Below, one piece after another: positions 11,236-22,932 of a DNA stretch of 64,000 bases (position 1 is its first letter; each line of letters opens with the position of its first letter). The notes under the pieces were generated by a model that was not told the DNA's origin, ran no database searches, and saw only the letters and a program-made list of their open reading frames with translations. The DNA comes from Ovis canadensis (taxonomy: Eukaryota > Chordata > Mammalia > Artiodactyla > Bovidae), in the NCBI RefSeq assembly GCF_042477335.2, contig NC_091245.1:227043501-227107500 (forward strand). Reading direction: 5' to 3'. A program made the translations under genes and the position numbers.

Positions 11236-11512
11236 CCTTCAGCAAGTCACAGTAGTAACATCAGAGATCACTGATCACAGATCACTACAACAAATACACT
11301 GATAATGAAAATATTTGAAGGGTTATGAAAATTACCAAAACGTGACACAGAGACACAAACGGGGAACATGCTGTAGAAAAAAAAATGGAGCTGACAGGCT
11401 TGCTTGATGCAGGGTTTCCAAAAACATTCAATTTTTTAAAAAAGGAAAAATAAGAAAACAGTGTCTGAGAAATGCAATAAGGTGAAACACAATAAAATGA
11501 GGTATGCCTATA
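11236..11512 (+). mobile_element. Tigger-type DNA transposon end
   Basis: Matches the terminal half of a Tigger (TcMar) non-autonomous element: ATCACTACAACAAATACACT, CGTGACACAGAGACACAAAC, ATGGAGCTGACAGGCTTGCT, CAATAAGGTGAAACACAATA and the terminal inverted repeat GAGGTATGCCTATA near 11498-11511. No transposase coding remains. This is a fossil from early mammalian evolution. Confidence 0.75.
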
Positions 11513-11949
11513 TTGTGAAGTGAAATATTAAATTTCAGAAACACATATATAGTAGAAACCCATTTCACTATAAATGGAAACTATTTGCCAGTACATATGC
11601 ATGTATGTCAAAGTGCATATGTGTGTAGATGTCAGGAAGGATAAGCAGCAAACTCCCAAGTGGTACTCAAAGCATGATAAATGTGAGGGGTGGGTGCATT
11701 AAAATTTTCTTTTTCACAATTATATACTATTTGATTTTCAAAAATAGTATTCTACATATAAGTGCAGAAAAACATTTAAATGGGAGGGAAAGTTAGTTTC
11801 TTTATGCTGAAATTAAAGCATGAAACAGGAACTTTCTTTTTGTTAAAAAGATTCTTACGTAAGAAAAAATACCATGTCAATAAGATTTAACTCTGTATCA
11901 TCAGCTCCTAACATAGGGATTACCACAATATGAACTTGATAAATACTTT
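11513..11949. other. No gene or repeat recognised
   Basis: AT-rich sequence between the Tigger end and a BovB insertion. Nothing assignable. Confidence 0.4.
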
Positions 11950-11959
11950 TAGAATACTT

Positions 11960-12267
11960 CAGTTCAGTTCAGTTCTGTCGCTCAGTTGTGTCCAACTCTT
12001 TGCGACCCCATGAATTGCAGTATGCCAGGCCTGTCCATCACCAACTCCCGGAGTTTACTCAAACTCATGTCCATCGAGTCGGTAATGCCATCTAGCCATC
12101 TCATCTTCTGTCATCCCCTTCTCCTCCTGCCCCCAATCCCTCCCAGCATCAGGGTCTTTTACAATGAGTCAACACTTTGCATGAGGTGGCCAAAGTATTG
12201 GAGTTTCAGCTTCAATATCAGTCCTTCCAATGAACACCCAGGACTGATATCCTTTAGAATGGACTGG
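11960..12267 (-). mobile_element. BovB LINE tail, antisense, exact ends
   Basis: A 5'-truncated antisense copy of about 308 bases, from CAGTTCAGTTCAGTTC to GGATTCCTTTAG-like coding sequence (GAATGGACTGG). It is flanked by a perfect 10-bp duplication TAGAATACTT (11950-11959; 12268-12277). The frame at 11986-12270 is on the wrong strand. Confidence 0.93.
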
Positions 12268-12277
12268 TAGAATACTT

Positions 12278-12824
12278 GAAAAGTTTCATAAGCAACTTTC
12301 AGGTATTATACTGGAAATCATCACTACAAAACACCAAGGGAGACCACTAGTCAGAGTATAAAATGGTACAATAATGTAGAGTAATCAAATCCTACAATAG
12401 GATTAACACAATAATTCTTCAATACTAAAATGAACTGTCCATGTCATTGAGATAAGCACAAAAATTATCAGTATCACCACACACACAGACACACACAAAA
12501 ATTGTTGAAGGGAGTTTAACTGGCTGCTTAAAAAGATGGAGTGGAAATATTAATAATCTATAGAAACCTTAAAATATACATTATCTATCAGATTATTAGT
12601 ATAAAATGTGATCTTGTCTGTCTGAGAAAGGTTACATAAATTCTTTTCTTCTAAAATATTTTTTCTTTACTTCCTTTCTTTCTTATTTTTCTCTTTCCTC
12701 TTTCCTCTTTCCTCTCTCTCCATTTGCTCTGTTCCTTCTTCTCTTTCTCTCTTTCTCATCACAGTTCTCTGAAAAATTCAAAATCTGCTATTCACCATGA
12801 TGTACTTTCTACTAAAAGTTATAC
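12278..12824. other. Unassigned sequence with a pyrimidine tract
   Basis: No gene seen. A strongly strand-asymmetric CT-rich stretch lies at about 12650-12760 (CTTTCTTTC, then three TTTCCTC units and CTCTCTC). Confidence 0.5.
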
Positions 12825-12830
12825 TGCTTT

Positions 12831-14735
12831 CAGTTCAGTTCAGCTCAGTTGTGTTCGAATTTTTGCAACCCCATGAACCACAGCATGCCAACCCCCGCTG
12901 TCCATCACCAACTCCCGGAGTCCACCCAAACCCATGTCCATTGAATCAGTGATCCCATCCAATCGTCTCATCCTCTGTTGCCCCTTCTCCTCCACCTTCA
13001 ATCTTTCCCATCATCAGGGTCTTTTCAAATGAGCCAGCTCTTTGCATCATGTGGCCAAAATATTGGAGTTTCAGACTCAACATCAATCCTTCCAATGATC
13101 ATCCATGACTGATCTCTTTTAGGATGGACTGGTTGGATCTCCTTGCAGTGCAAGGGACTCTCAACAGTCTACAACACCGCAGTTCAAAAGCATCAATTCT
13201 TAGCGCTCAGCTTTCTTTATAGTCCAATTCTCATATCCGTACATGATTACCAGAAAAACATAGTCTTAACTAGATGGACCATTCTTAACAAAGTAATGTC
13301 TCTGCTTTTTAATAAACTGTCTAGGTTGGTCATAACTTTTCTTCCAAGGAGTAAGTGTCTTTTAATTTCATGGCTGCAATCACCATCTGCAGTGATTTTG
13401 GAACCCAGAAAAATAAAGTCAGCCACTGTTTTCACTGTTTCCCCGTCTATTTGCTATGAAGAGATGGGACCAGATGCCATGATCTTCATTTTCTGAATGT
13501 TGAGCTTTAAGCCAACTTGTTCATTCTCTTCTTTCACTTTCACCAAGAGGCTCTTTAGTTCTTCACTTTCTACAATAAGGATGGTGTCATCTGAATATCC
13601 GAGGTTATTGATGTTTCTTCTGGCAATCTTGGTTCCAGCTTGTGCTTCATCTAGCCCAGCATTTCTCATGATATACTCTGCTGCTGCTAAGTCGCTTCAG
13701 TCGTGTCTGACTCTGTGCGACCCCATAGATGGCAGCCCACCACGCTCCCATTCCTGGGATTCTGCAGGCAAGAACACTGGAGTGGGTTGCCATTTCCTTC
13801 TCCGATGCATGAAAGTGAAAAGTGAAAGCAAAGTCGCTCAGTCGAGTCTGACTCTTAGCGACCCCATGGACTGTAGCCTACCAGGCTCCTCCACCCATGG
13901 GATTTTCCAGGCAAGAGTACTGGAGTGGGGTGCCATTGCATTCTCTGTGATGTACTCTGCATATAAGTTAAATAAGCAGGGTGACAATATACAGCCTTGA
14001 CATACTCCTTTTCCTATTTGGAAACAGTCTATTGTTCCATGTCCAGTTCTGACTGCTGCTTCCTGACCTGCATACAGGATTCTCAAGAGGCAGATCGTGT
14101 GGTCTGGTATTCCCAGCTCTTTCAGAATTTTCCAGTTTATTGTGATCCACACAGTCAAAGGCTTTGGCATAGTCAACAAAGCAGAAATAGATGTTTTTTT
14201 CTGGAAGTCTCTTGCTTTTTGGATGATCCAGTGGATGTTGGCAATTTGATCTCTGGTTCCTCTCCCTTTCCTAAAACCAGCTTGAACATCAGGAAGTTCA
14301 TGGTTCACCTATTGCTGAAGCCTGGCTTGGAGAATTTTGAGCATTACTTTACTAGGATGTGAAATGAGTGTAATTGTCCAGCAGTTTCAGCATTCTTTGG
14401 CATTTCCTTTCTTTGAGATTGGAATGAAAACTGACCTTTTCCAGTCCTGTGGCCATTGCTGAGTTGTCCAAATTTGCTGACACATTGAGTGCAGCACTTT
14501 CACAGCATCATCTTTTAGGATTTGAAATAGCTCTACTGGAATTCCATCACCTTCACTAGCTTTGTTCATAGTGATACTTTCTAAGGCCCACTTGACTTCA
14601 CATTCCAGGATGTCTGACTCCTAGTGAGTGATCACACCATCGTGATTATCTTGGTCATGAAGATTTTTTGTACAGTTCTTCTGTGTATTATTGCCACCTC
14701 TTCTTATTATCTTCTGGTTCTGTTAGGTCCATACT
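12831..14735 (-). mobile_element. BovB LINE, antisense, 1.9 kb, split by Bov-A2
   Basis: The second most 5'-extended BovB copy here. It runs from the CAGTTCAGTT tail at 12831 back through the post-RT region (VADFIFLGSKITADGDCSHEIKR), the RT palm (LGYSDDTILIVES, motif YSDD rather than YADD), the RT N-terminus (LHSMCQQIWTTQQWPQDWKRSVFIPIS) and upstream linker to about 14735. TGCTTT occurs on both sides (12825-12830; 14736-14741) as a likely short TSD. A Bov-A2 SINE (13682-13947) interrupts the palm and makes a hybrid frame at 13838-14308. No endonuclease domain is present. Confidence 0.92.
13682..13947 (-). mobile_element. Bov-A2 SINE inside BovB
   Basis: Antisense dimer of two Bov-A monomers joined by ATGAAAGTGAAAAGTGAAAG, with a (CTG)n start that is the complement of the (AGC)n tail. 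Its TSD is made of BovB sequence: TGATATACTCTGC (13669-13681) and TGATGTACTCTGC (13948-13960), 12 of 13 identical. It therefore landed after the BovB copy was in place. Confidence 0.93.
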
Positions 14736-14741
14736 TGCTTT

Positions 14742-15369
14742 ATTTGGCTAAAATTCATGATGAAGGGAAATTTTTTTATGTAAGGTAAATAAAGCAACTT
14801 GCCAGATTATAAAACAGTTTTATATAAAACAGAGTAAAATGCAGGTTAGTTAGAAACAAAATCTGTTTCCTAGAAGTATAGTCAAGTAAAATTTTGAAGT
14901 TAGGGGTCAAATGGCTGTTTAAAACAGAACATATTTTAGATTCTTTGGTAACAGCAAAGTAGACTTACATCAACTGGCTGAGAGTTTCATTTTAATCTGG
15001 TCAACCAACAGTTATTACATCAAAACTGATTGCAATTCAGGAATTCAATGTAATTTTTTAAAAATGTGATTCCCACATCCCAACTTTCTACTTGAATAAA
15101 GCATATAACTTATTTCCAGTTTCTTTCTTTAAAGATTTGCTTATGTCATAGAATTTTTCTCAATGTTTTGCAAAACTAGAAATTTAAATAAAAATAATCA
15201 AATATAACCTGAAATATTTAACAGATTGACTTTACTGAAATTCATGATGATAGTAAAAATATTTGTAAGTTAGCAAAATTAATTCTATTCTTCACATTTC
15301 TCTTCATATAATGATTGGAAATGTGTTTTGTGAATAATGTTAGAGGAAACAACATTAAGGAAAAAAGTA
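14742..15369. other. No gene seen
   Basis: AT-rich sequence without recognisable coding, RNA or repeat signatures. Confidence 0.4.
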
Positions 15370-15792
15370 GAGTCTGTCATAGAATGACATAAGTCAGAAA
15401 CAGACAAATAAATATTTTATATTAATATATATATATATGTGGAATCTAGAAAAATGGTATAGATGAACCTATTTGCAGGGCAAGAATAGAGATGCAGATA
15501 TAGAGATTGGATTTGTGAACACAGAGAGGGAAGAGGAGGGTTGGATGAATTTAGAGAGTAGGATTGACATATACAGTACCATGTGTAAAATAGATAGCTT
15601 GTGGGAAGCAGCTGTATAGTACAGGGAGCTCAACTTGGTGCTCTGTGTTGTCCTAGAGGGGTGGAATGGGGGATGGGAGGGAGGCTCAAAAGAGAGGGGA
15701 TGTATGTATGCATATAACTGATTCACGTTGTTGTACCGGATAAGCTAACACAACATTGCAAAGCAATTATACACCAAATAAAAAAATGAATA
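15370..15792 (+). mobile_element. Ruminant L1 3' end
   Basis: The end of ORF2 and 3' UTR of a cetartiodactyl L1: GACATAAGTCAGAAACAGAC, GTGGAATCTAGAAAAATGGT, ATGTGTAAAATAGATAGCTT, TGGGAAGCAGCTGTATAG and CAATTATACACCAAATAAAA. It is heavily 5'-truncated, with a weak A-rich end. The frame at 15469-15726 is antisense to it. Confidence 0.8.
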
Positions 15793-16002
15793 AATGAACC
15801 AATAAGCATAATTGAAACTTTAACTTAAAAGTTATAAGAAACTATATGAAGTTTGAGTATTATTAACTGCTTGATTTCCCTGACTTTGAGTTTATCCATA
15901 TGATACTGGCAGTGTCACTAATAAATATTGAAAACCTTCACTATATGAATATATCCTCATTGTCAGTTATCCCACAAGGAAAAAGAATAAACTATACATT
16001 CA

Positions 16003-16290
16003 GCTGATCATTCACTCAGCAAGAAAGTATTGAACAGTTATATGTGAAAGAAAATCTTTGAGAGGTGAGGATACAGAGAGCACAGATATGATATTCCTTC
16101 TCATGGTGATTATATCTGATTGTGACTGAAAAGGCAGAAACTAAATAAATCAAGGAATGTGTGAATATTAGAAAGAAAAATAACACAGTGGAGTAGAGAG
16201 TTAGAAGAAACATTTTTCCTTTGAAAAGAGGGGTTAAAAAGTGAAGATAAATTTTTAATGAGGTTGCCTTGGAGGGGCATAAAATAATTG
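16003..16290 (+). mobile_element. L2 LINE fragment
   Basis: Recognisable though diverged L2 3' region: TTCACTCAGCAAGAAAGTATTGA, GGTGAGGATACAGAGAGCAC, GAAACTAAATAAATCAAGGA and a trailing GAGGTTGCCTTGGAGG. It belongs to the old mammalian layer and has no coding potential. Confidence 0.55.
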
Positions 16291-17795
16291 ACTGTCATAT
16301 AATTGTTTATTGTTTTTATTTCCTTAAATTATTGAATTTTGTTTTGAAGATTTGAAGAATATCTTTTTAAAATATTGATGGATTATAGATAATTGTGTGA
16401 GAGTTTTGAAAATGTGAGATAAGTAATAGAATATATTAACTTTTGAGTAGAGGATGGATAATATCTGTTACAATAGGATTCAAAGAGTAAAATGTGGATG
16501 AATATACAGGTGAATTTCTCTATTTTTATGCAATTATGGCTGTAACTGCTAGCCCTAGTGAAAGAGTTAAGATTAGGAGGATGAGGTACTTGGAGAAGTT
16601 AGATCCTGGAGAATGTGGGAAATAATTAACCAGGAAAATCTGGAAATACTGGGAGGAGGATAAATAATGTTTGCATTGAAGACCTTGAATTTAGTGCATC
16701 ATCAATAATTGATTTATTACTCAGTGACATCTCTTCCTTCTTGCCTTCTTTCATTTTTTCCAGTCTTGTCTCTAACAAGATATAATTCTATCTAGAGAGC
16801 CAGAGTAAAAAATTTAAGAAACACACTTTTGAAATTTTAACTACATACCTATTTGATTTTTTCATATGCTATATGTAATAAGTAATATATACAACATACA
16901 TATGACATGTGCACATATATGTTAAATGTTGTAATTAAAAGGAAGCTAATTTACACTAGTTTATTTAAATATTTGTTATAGTTTTGAATGTTTTTTAATT
17001 TAAATATATGTAGTTAATAAAGTGGTTGAAGATTTTTAAAAATCAAATACAGATTAGGAGCATAATGATTTATCAACAAAGACTGACTCTCCAGACTTTT
17101 TCAATGTACAATCACACTGCTGTATGTCCTTTCTCTTTACTGTTTTATTTTTTACTACCTTAGACATGATCCTATTGATTATGAGAAGGAAATGGCACTG
17201 TACACATTTCTATAAAAGATCAAAGTAAAGATAAGGGCATTTATGTTTCTAATTTTAAAATATGTGATATTAGTTTTTCCTTAAGTTTGTAGAAAAGCTT
17301 TGTAGAATGTTTATGAAAACATTCTCTCCTAAAAGTTAGAATTCCAATAGATCAGTAGACATAACTTACTACAAAGACAGTTGGGAATTTTGTGGTCCAG
17401 CATGATCTAAAAATAGACATTATATATTTGTATTCTAGTTAGCAGCCAGTCTGTCTTTAAAAGTTATGTTCTTTTTGATAGGACTGTGTAATTTAGGGGC
17501 ACTTAATTTAACTGTTTGCAAAATCAAACTATAGTTATGTTTAAATTAAACAGCAGTATAAATATATCATATAATATTGAGCAATTTTGGAGGAATGAAA
17601 AAAAGCAGTCATTTGTGAACATCAGATATATCACATACATGCTTTAGCAACTAGATTTAAAAATAATGTTTAAACCATGCCCCCTAAAAGAGTGATACAG
17701 ATTTTTGTACTTCCCCTCTTTTGTTCAACAAGGTTAAATACAGCAAATAAATTTTATAGACTTCTTTTTTTTTTTTTTTCTAATTCTGAAGAAAT
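16291..17795. other. No gene seen, AT-rich
   Basis: About 1.5 kb of AT-rich DNA with no assigned repeat. A T-run sits at 17765-17779. Confidence 0.4.
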
Positions 17796-17799
17796 ATTG

Positions 17800-18245
17800 A
17801 CAGGGACTGGTAGTTTTCTCTCAAAACCATTTTCCTCTTAGTAAGGGAAATCTGAGTGTCGCTGTGGTTAGAGCTACCTAGCTAGCAAGAGCATTTTACA
17901 GCCCCTCTTGCAGTAAGGACTTAATGTGGAATCCAGTCCTGTTCAGCAGATGTGAGGGAAAATTATATATACAATTTCTTAATGATATTCTTCATGGGAA
18001 GCTGTTTTCCTCTTTTGTCCATTCCAAGGGCTGGTATGGACAAAGGGTGTTAATGAGCCAGCACTGATTGTGCAGATGGGAATAATGAAGCAAGAAGCAG
18101 AGAAAGCCTGTGTACCTGTATGACCTTCAGAAGCTGGGTTGCCCTACTGCATCGCCGCCTATCAGCTTAGACTTTTGTGTGCTTGAGAAAATGAATTTTA
18201 GCCTGTTTAAGGCACTCTTATTAGTTCACTAATAAAGCAATTAAA
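17800..18245 (+). mobile_element. Possible ancient LTR-like repeat
   Basis: The right side (TTTTGTGTGCTTGAGAAAAT, then TAGCCTGTTTAAGGCACTCT) resembles the polyadenylation end of old mammalian MaLR/ERVL LTRs. The left side is too diverged to name. Treat as tentative. Confidence 0.3.
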
Positions 18246-19057
18246 TAAATATCCAGCTAATGAAAAACATGTATTTTAGAAATCTGCAAATGTGAGATCT
18301 GCAGTTCTGTTTAAATACTGTAATTATTTTACCCCCATTACCGAAGAATATGTTTTGTTAAAAATAAATGACACTTTATTAAAATAGATGACCCAATAGG
18401 ATACAATATTCCCCTTTATATAAATGTTGATGTTCAGACACTTTGAAGTTTTTTCCTGAACACCTAAATAAATATGCTCCTAAATCCAATCTATCATTTT
18501 TCTTTCGGTAGTATTTGAGGCAGAAATATAAAGCTTATTTCTGAAATAGCCTTCATCAGCCTCAGCTCCACAACCCAAACTCAGCACAAGCTTTTCCATC
18601 ACCCTCTCCTATATGACAGCTCTTACCATCATGCACAATACTCAAGCATCATGCACAACACTCAACACTCAAACATGTACAATACACAATAATCATGAAT
18701 GTCAGTCAAGCTAGCATTCCAGTATTTGTTTTCATGGGTGCAGAGATCAATATTTGAGTTCTTTCACCACTCCTTTCCACTTTCCATTTCAAGCAATCTA
18801 TAGTTACTATACCCACATGCAAGTAAACCCCGCGCTATTCTAAGCCCTTAGACAGGGACAGGGAAACACTGATGAGTTCAATGGAACACTGAGGGAAACA
18901 GGTTGAGTTTGAGCCTCTAAGAATGAAATTTATCTCTTTAAAATAAGATTATGCTAAATTCAGATATTGAAATGCATTGTGAAACCCCCAAGTTTCAAGA
19001 AAATTAGAGGTTACAGATTATTCATCAATAATTTAGATAATCCCTTTTGCCCAAATG
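18246..19057. other. No gene; short degenerate tandem patch
   Basis: Around 18630-18700 units like CATCATGCACAA and CACTCAA recur imperfectly (a local minisatellite-like patch). The rest is unassigned. Confidence 0.4.
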
Positions 19058-19065
19058 AAAGGCAT

Positions 19066-19831
19066 CATCAGTTCAGTTCAGTTCAGTTGCTGAGTTGTGT
19101 CCGACTCTTTGCGACACCATGAATCGCAGCACACCAGGCCTCCCTGTCCATCATCAACTCCCGGAGTTCACTCAGACTCATGTCCATCGAGTCGGTGATG
19201 CCATCCAGCCATCTCATCCTCTGTCGTCCCCTTCTCCTACTGCCCCCAGTCCCTCCCAGCATCAGAGTCTTTTCCAATGAGTCAACTCTTCTCATGAGGT
19301 GGCCAAAGTGCTGGAGTTTCAGCTTTAGCATCATTCACTCCAAAGAAATCCCAGGGCTGATCTCCTTCAGAATGGACTGGTTGGATCTCCTTGTGGTCCA
19401 AGGGACTCTCAAGAGTCTTCTGCAACACCACAGTTCAAAAGCATCAATTCTTCGGCGCTCATCCTTCTTCACAGTCCAACTCTCACATCCATACATGACA
19501 ACTGGAAGAACCATAGCCTTGAGTAGACGGACCTTAGTCGGCAAAGTAATGTCTCTGCTTTTGAATATGCTATCTAGGTTGGTCATAACTTTTCTTCCAA
19601 GGAGTAAGCATCTTTTAATATCATGGCTGCAATCACCATCTGCAGTGATTTTGGAGCCCCAAAAAATAAAGTCTGACACTGTTTCCACTGTTTCCCCATC
19701 TGTTTGCCATGAAGTGATGGGACTGGATACCATGATCTTTTTTTTCTGAATATTGACCTTTAAGCCAACTTTTTCACTCTTCTCTTTCACTTTCATCAAG
19801 AAGCTTTTTAGTTCCTCTTCACTTTCTGCTA
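19066..19831 (-). mobile_element. BovB LINE, antisense, well preserved 3' third
   Basis: A 766-base 5'-truncated insertion with an 8-bp duplication AAAGGCAT (19058-19065; 19832-19839). Its tail begins CAGTTCAGTTCAGTTCAG. The coding frame from 19847 to 19083 is interrupted by only one stop, the best preserved BovB C-terminus in the window. It shares the [12 protein letters not shown] signature with copies at 35406 and 58193. Confidence 0.95.
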
Positions 19832-19847
19832 AAAGGCATATAAACAT
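19083..19847 (-). pseudogene. BovB ORF C-terminal region with a single nonsense codon
   Basis: Two in-phase segments: 170 codons (19847-19335; ESEEELKSFLMKV, SKITADGDCSHDIKRCLLLGRKVM, VVMYGCESWTVKKDERRRIDAFELWC) and 83 codons (19334-19083; [42 protein letters not shown]). A TGA replaces the GGA (glycine) of sister copies between them. RT motifs lie upstream of the truncation, so there is no enzyme. This region follows RT in RTE elements; its role is not clear to me. Confidence 0.85.
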
Positions 19848-20111
19848 ACATATAGTCTTTATCTTAAACTTCTATGTTAAAAACAATAAATTTTAAAAGA
19901 AGAACAAACTGGAATGTCCCTGTTATTTGTTTTTAACTCATTTATATTATCCTGTCTGAAGGGAATCCCAGAAACAATCTTCTGGGTCAGGATTCTCAAA
20001 TTTTGTTATCAGTGTTCTGAGTCTCTAGTAAGGAGCGGGATGAAAGGTAAAAGCATGTGATGAAGAAATAACTGGCCTCCAGTCATAAAGTGTTATGTGA
20101 ACTAACATTCA

Positions 20112-20245
20112 TATTTATTGTCATTCAGTTGCTAAGTCAGGTCTGACTCTTTGTGATGCCAGGGACTGTAACATACCAGGCTCCTCTGTCCTCCAATACC
20201 TCCTGGAGCTTGCCCAAATTCATGTCCAAATATTCATAGTTACAG
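20112..20245 (-). mobile_element. Diverged BovB-type tail, antisense
   Basis: Antisense match to a BovB 3' end of older type: GTCATTCAGTTGCTAAGTCA, GACTGTAACATACCAGGC, CTCCTGGAGCTTGCCCAAAT. The right boundary is indistinct. Confidence 0.7.
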
Positions 20246-20627
20246 CTTCAAAATATGAAGAACATCTGCTTTATAAATATATTTATTTGAAGAAAAGGCT
20301 TAATTATTTTGACTGAATAAGAAACCATCCTAGGGCATTTCAAATATATAGAAATTGTATTAATAAATGATTCAGCTGGCTTGTGATTTATTTTCTTGAT
20401 AATTTGGGAAATCATCCAGGAAAGATAAAATTAATTAAACTTTCACCCAGTGTTTAGATTTTGTTTTCCTCTCTGAGTTCCCTAAACATAATGTACATAA
20501 CACCTTTATTGTAATAAATAATACCTTGTAAGTTTATTTCTCCTACTAGCTGAGAGCTCCAAGATAGCCAGGACCAAATAAGAATCATATTAGAAGCTTC
20601 AGTCCTTAACACAGTGGTTGTGACAGG

Positions 20628-20850
20628 CATGCGTGCATGCTCAGTCACTCAGTCATGTCTGACTCTTTGTGACCACATGGACTGTAGCCCACCAGGCTCC
20701 TCTAATCATGGAATTTTCCAACTAAGAATACTGGAGTGGGTTGCCATTTCCTTCTCCAAGAGATCTTCCAACTCATGGATTGAACCCATGTCTCACGTTT
20801 TTCTGTATTGACTGGTGGAATCTACCACTGTGCCACCCAGGAAGTGCAGT
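20628..20850 (-). mobile_element. Bov-tA SINE, antisense
   Basis: Tail, body and head are all recognisable in reverse: CTCAGTCACTCAGTCATG, AATACTGGAGTGGGTTGCC, then GATTGAACCCATG (B box complement) and CACTGTGCCACCCAGG. A poly-T-rich disruption and substitutions in the head make it transcriptionally unlikely. Confidence 0.88.
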
Positions 20851-20854
20851 TGCT

Positions 20855-22060
20855 ACATACCAGGTGTATATTATTGTTAATGGTGTAACTATAGTAATCA
20901 CAGTATCCAGTGTCTGTCATTTTTGGATCACATATGCATATGATAGAACTGAGTCTCTATCTCAATCCAAGCTTTGCATACAAATAAAGAGAAATGTCCA
21001 CTAAATGTGTAGGATACTACTGAGAAAATCTTGTAAATTAAAACTCATTGGCCCAGAGAACATAGAGTCCTTGGGAGGGATAAAGCATGGAGGGACTTTT
21101 AAATAAGATAATCATAATGTAGAGCAATCATCTTCCATGAAAACATGATACAGCAATCATTTTCCAGGATGATATTTTCATTACCATTCTGGAAATTTTA
21201 GGGATTTGGTTAGGGTAAGATAGAGGAGATTCCAGTTCTGCAAATTAAGCAAAGTAATAAGGAAACATTCCAATTCCTTAACTAAGGCAAGTTGAATTTT
21301 TTTTTTCCTACAGGAAATTGTCAGTTTTGCACTCTGGAAAAATAAATAGTAGACTTCATGCTTTAAAGAATTTGTAGAAGCCTTGCAAGGCACAAGGCAT
21401 TGTTCAGTTTTAGCATCAGCAGTTCAATGTAAATCTGAATAATTATAATAGATTTTAATACTATTCAGTAATATTTTAGTACTTTAGGAATTCATCTAAA
21501 AATTTACCCTAAAAGTAGAACAAATTGTCTTTTTTTCTTATATGCTCTAGGTTTTTCTTTTATTTTTCTACCTGCCTTTTCCTAGTCACTCATTGCAGGT
21601 GCATTTTCACAATCCTCGAGTCTGAAAGATATATAAGACTCATACATTTCAGTAGGTTAAATCAACAGAATTATCATTATGTAAAATATCTTTGACAAAC
21701 TTATTTTGATGGCTGTTTTCATCATGGGATTTGACCATAGTAAATACATATCAGTATACTTATAAATCTAAATCAAATTTGTAAAACTAAATCACCAGAT
21801 GATGCTAGACTAATATAACTGAGAATTATACAATATGTCACTGAACTTATGTTAGCAGGGTATGTAGCTATAGTGAATACGGTATTTCACTTTAGAATAC
21901 TGAATTTGTCCTAATCATCTTATAACTAAACAGTTTGTATAATACGCAATGTAGATCAGCACAAAATATTCCTTATAAGCTAATATTATACATCTGATGA
22001 CTCATACCACTTTCTACTGTCACAAACTTCCTTATAAAAGACATGCAATTAACAGTGTAC
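20855..22060. other. No gene seen
   Basis: About 1.2 kb of unassigned AT-rich DNA. Short frames (20741-21004; 21181-21393) lack any family signature. Confidence 0.4.
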
Positions 22061-22072
22061 ATAAGCAATGTA

Positions 22073-22350
22073 GGAGAAGGCAATGTCAACCTACTCCAGC
22101 ACTCTTGCCTGGAAAATCCGATGGATGGAGGAGCCTGGTAGGCTGCAGTCCATGGGGTCGCTAAGAGTCGGACATGACCAAGTGACTTCACTTTCACTTT
22201 TCACTTTCATGCATTGGAGAAGGAAATGGCAACCCACTCCAATGTTCTTGCCTGGAGAATCCCAGGGCCAGGAGAGCCTGGTGGGCTGCCGTCTATGGGG
22301 TTCCGCATAGCAGGACACGACTGAAGCAACTTAGCACCAGCAGCAGCAGC
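22073..22350 (+). mobile_element. Bov-A2 SINE, exact ends
   Basis: Sense Bov-A dimer: GGAGAAGGCAATG..., linker CACTTTCACTTTTCACTTTC, second monomer, ending in (CAG)n. TSDs ATAAGCAATGTA (22061-22072) and ATAGGCAATGTA (22351-22362), one mismatch. Bov-A2 lacks its own Pol III head. Confidence 0.95.
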
Positions 22351-22479
22351 ATAGGCAATGTAATCTTTGGTTTTCTATGCATAATACAAAATAATGAAAA
22401 TCAATATAACATACATTTTAACAAAAAGAATAAGAGTAATGTTATGAAATATCATAGTATTTGAAATAGAGCTTGAGGT

Positions 22480-22590
22480 AATTTTTGAACTTAGACTTGC
22501 CTAATTTCTCACAGCCTCATGTGTCTCATTTTTAAAATAGAAATAACAATACTTTCATCATAGTGTTGTTGTAAAAGTTACTGAAAACAA
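22480..22590 (+). mobile_element. MIR SINE fragment
   Basis: The order TTGCCTAATTTCTCACAGCC, TCATTTTTAAAATAGAAATA, TCATCATAGTGTTGTTGTAA follows the MIR core (splice-like pyrimidine tract, 'AAATG' block, 'GTTGTTGTGAGG' block). It is ancient and diverged. Confidence 0.55.
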
Positions 22591-22784
22591 ACCATTTTTA
22601 TTGCTTATCACTGTGTAAGCCCTCCATGACTAATACATTTCCAGGAGTAATACGTTTCTCCTCCTAGCATTTACTTCTAGTGAAATAAACTGAACTTACA
22701 TAAGGAAGTACTTAAAGAACAAAGATTAGAGACTTTTTAATTTATATTATCAATTAGGAAAGAATCCACTGAGAATTCTACAAG

Positions 22785-22932
22785 AAAATGTTCACCAGGT
22801 ATTTGGGCCTTGATGACAATGTTACCTGTACTGGGGATACAGTAGGAAACAAGGAGGTCCAGGTTCATTTTCTGAGATTATATTACATTAAAGGGGATAA
22901 AAACAAAGAAACAATGATAGTTTCAGTTAAAT
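22785..22932 (+). mobile_element. L2 LINE fragment
   Basis: GTACTGGGGATACAGTAGGAA followed by GGTCCAGGTTCATTTTCTG and ATTACATTAAAGGGGATAAA match the L2 3' core in order. No coding remains. Confidence 0.5.

Noticed and set aside
13838-14308. 156-codon hybrid frame as a novel fusion gene
   Set aside because: It is BovB RT read into an inserted Bov-A2; the TSD proves insertion.
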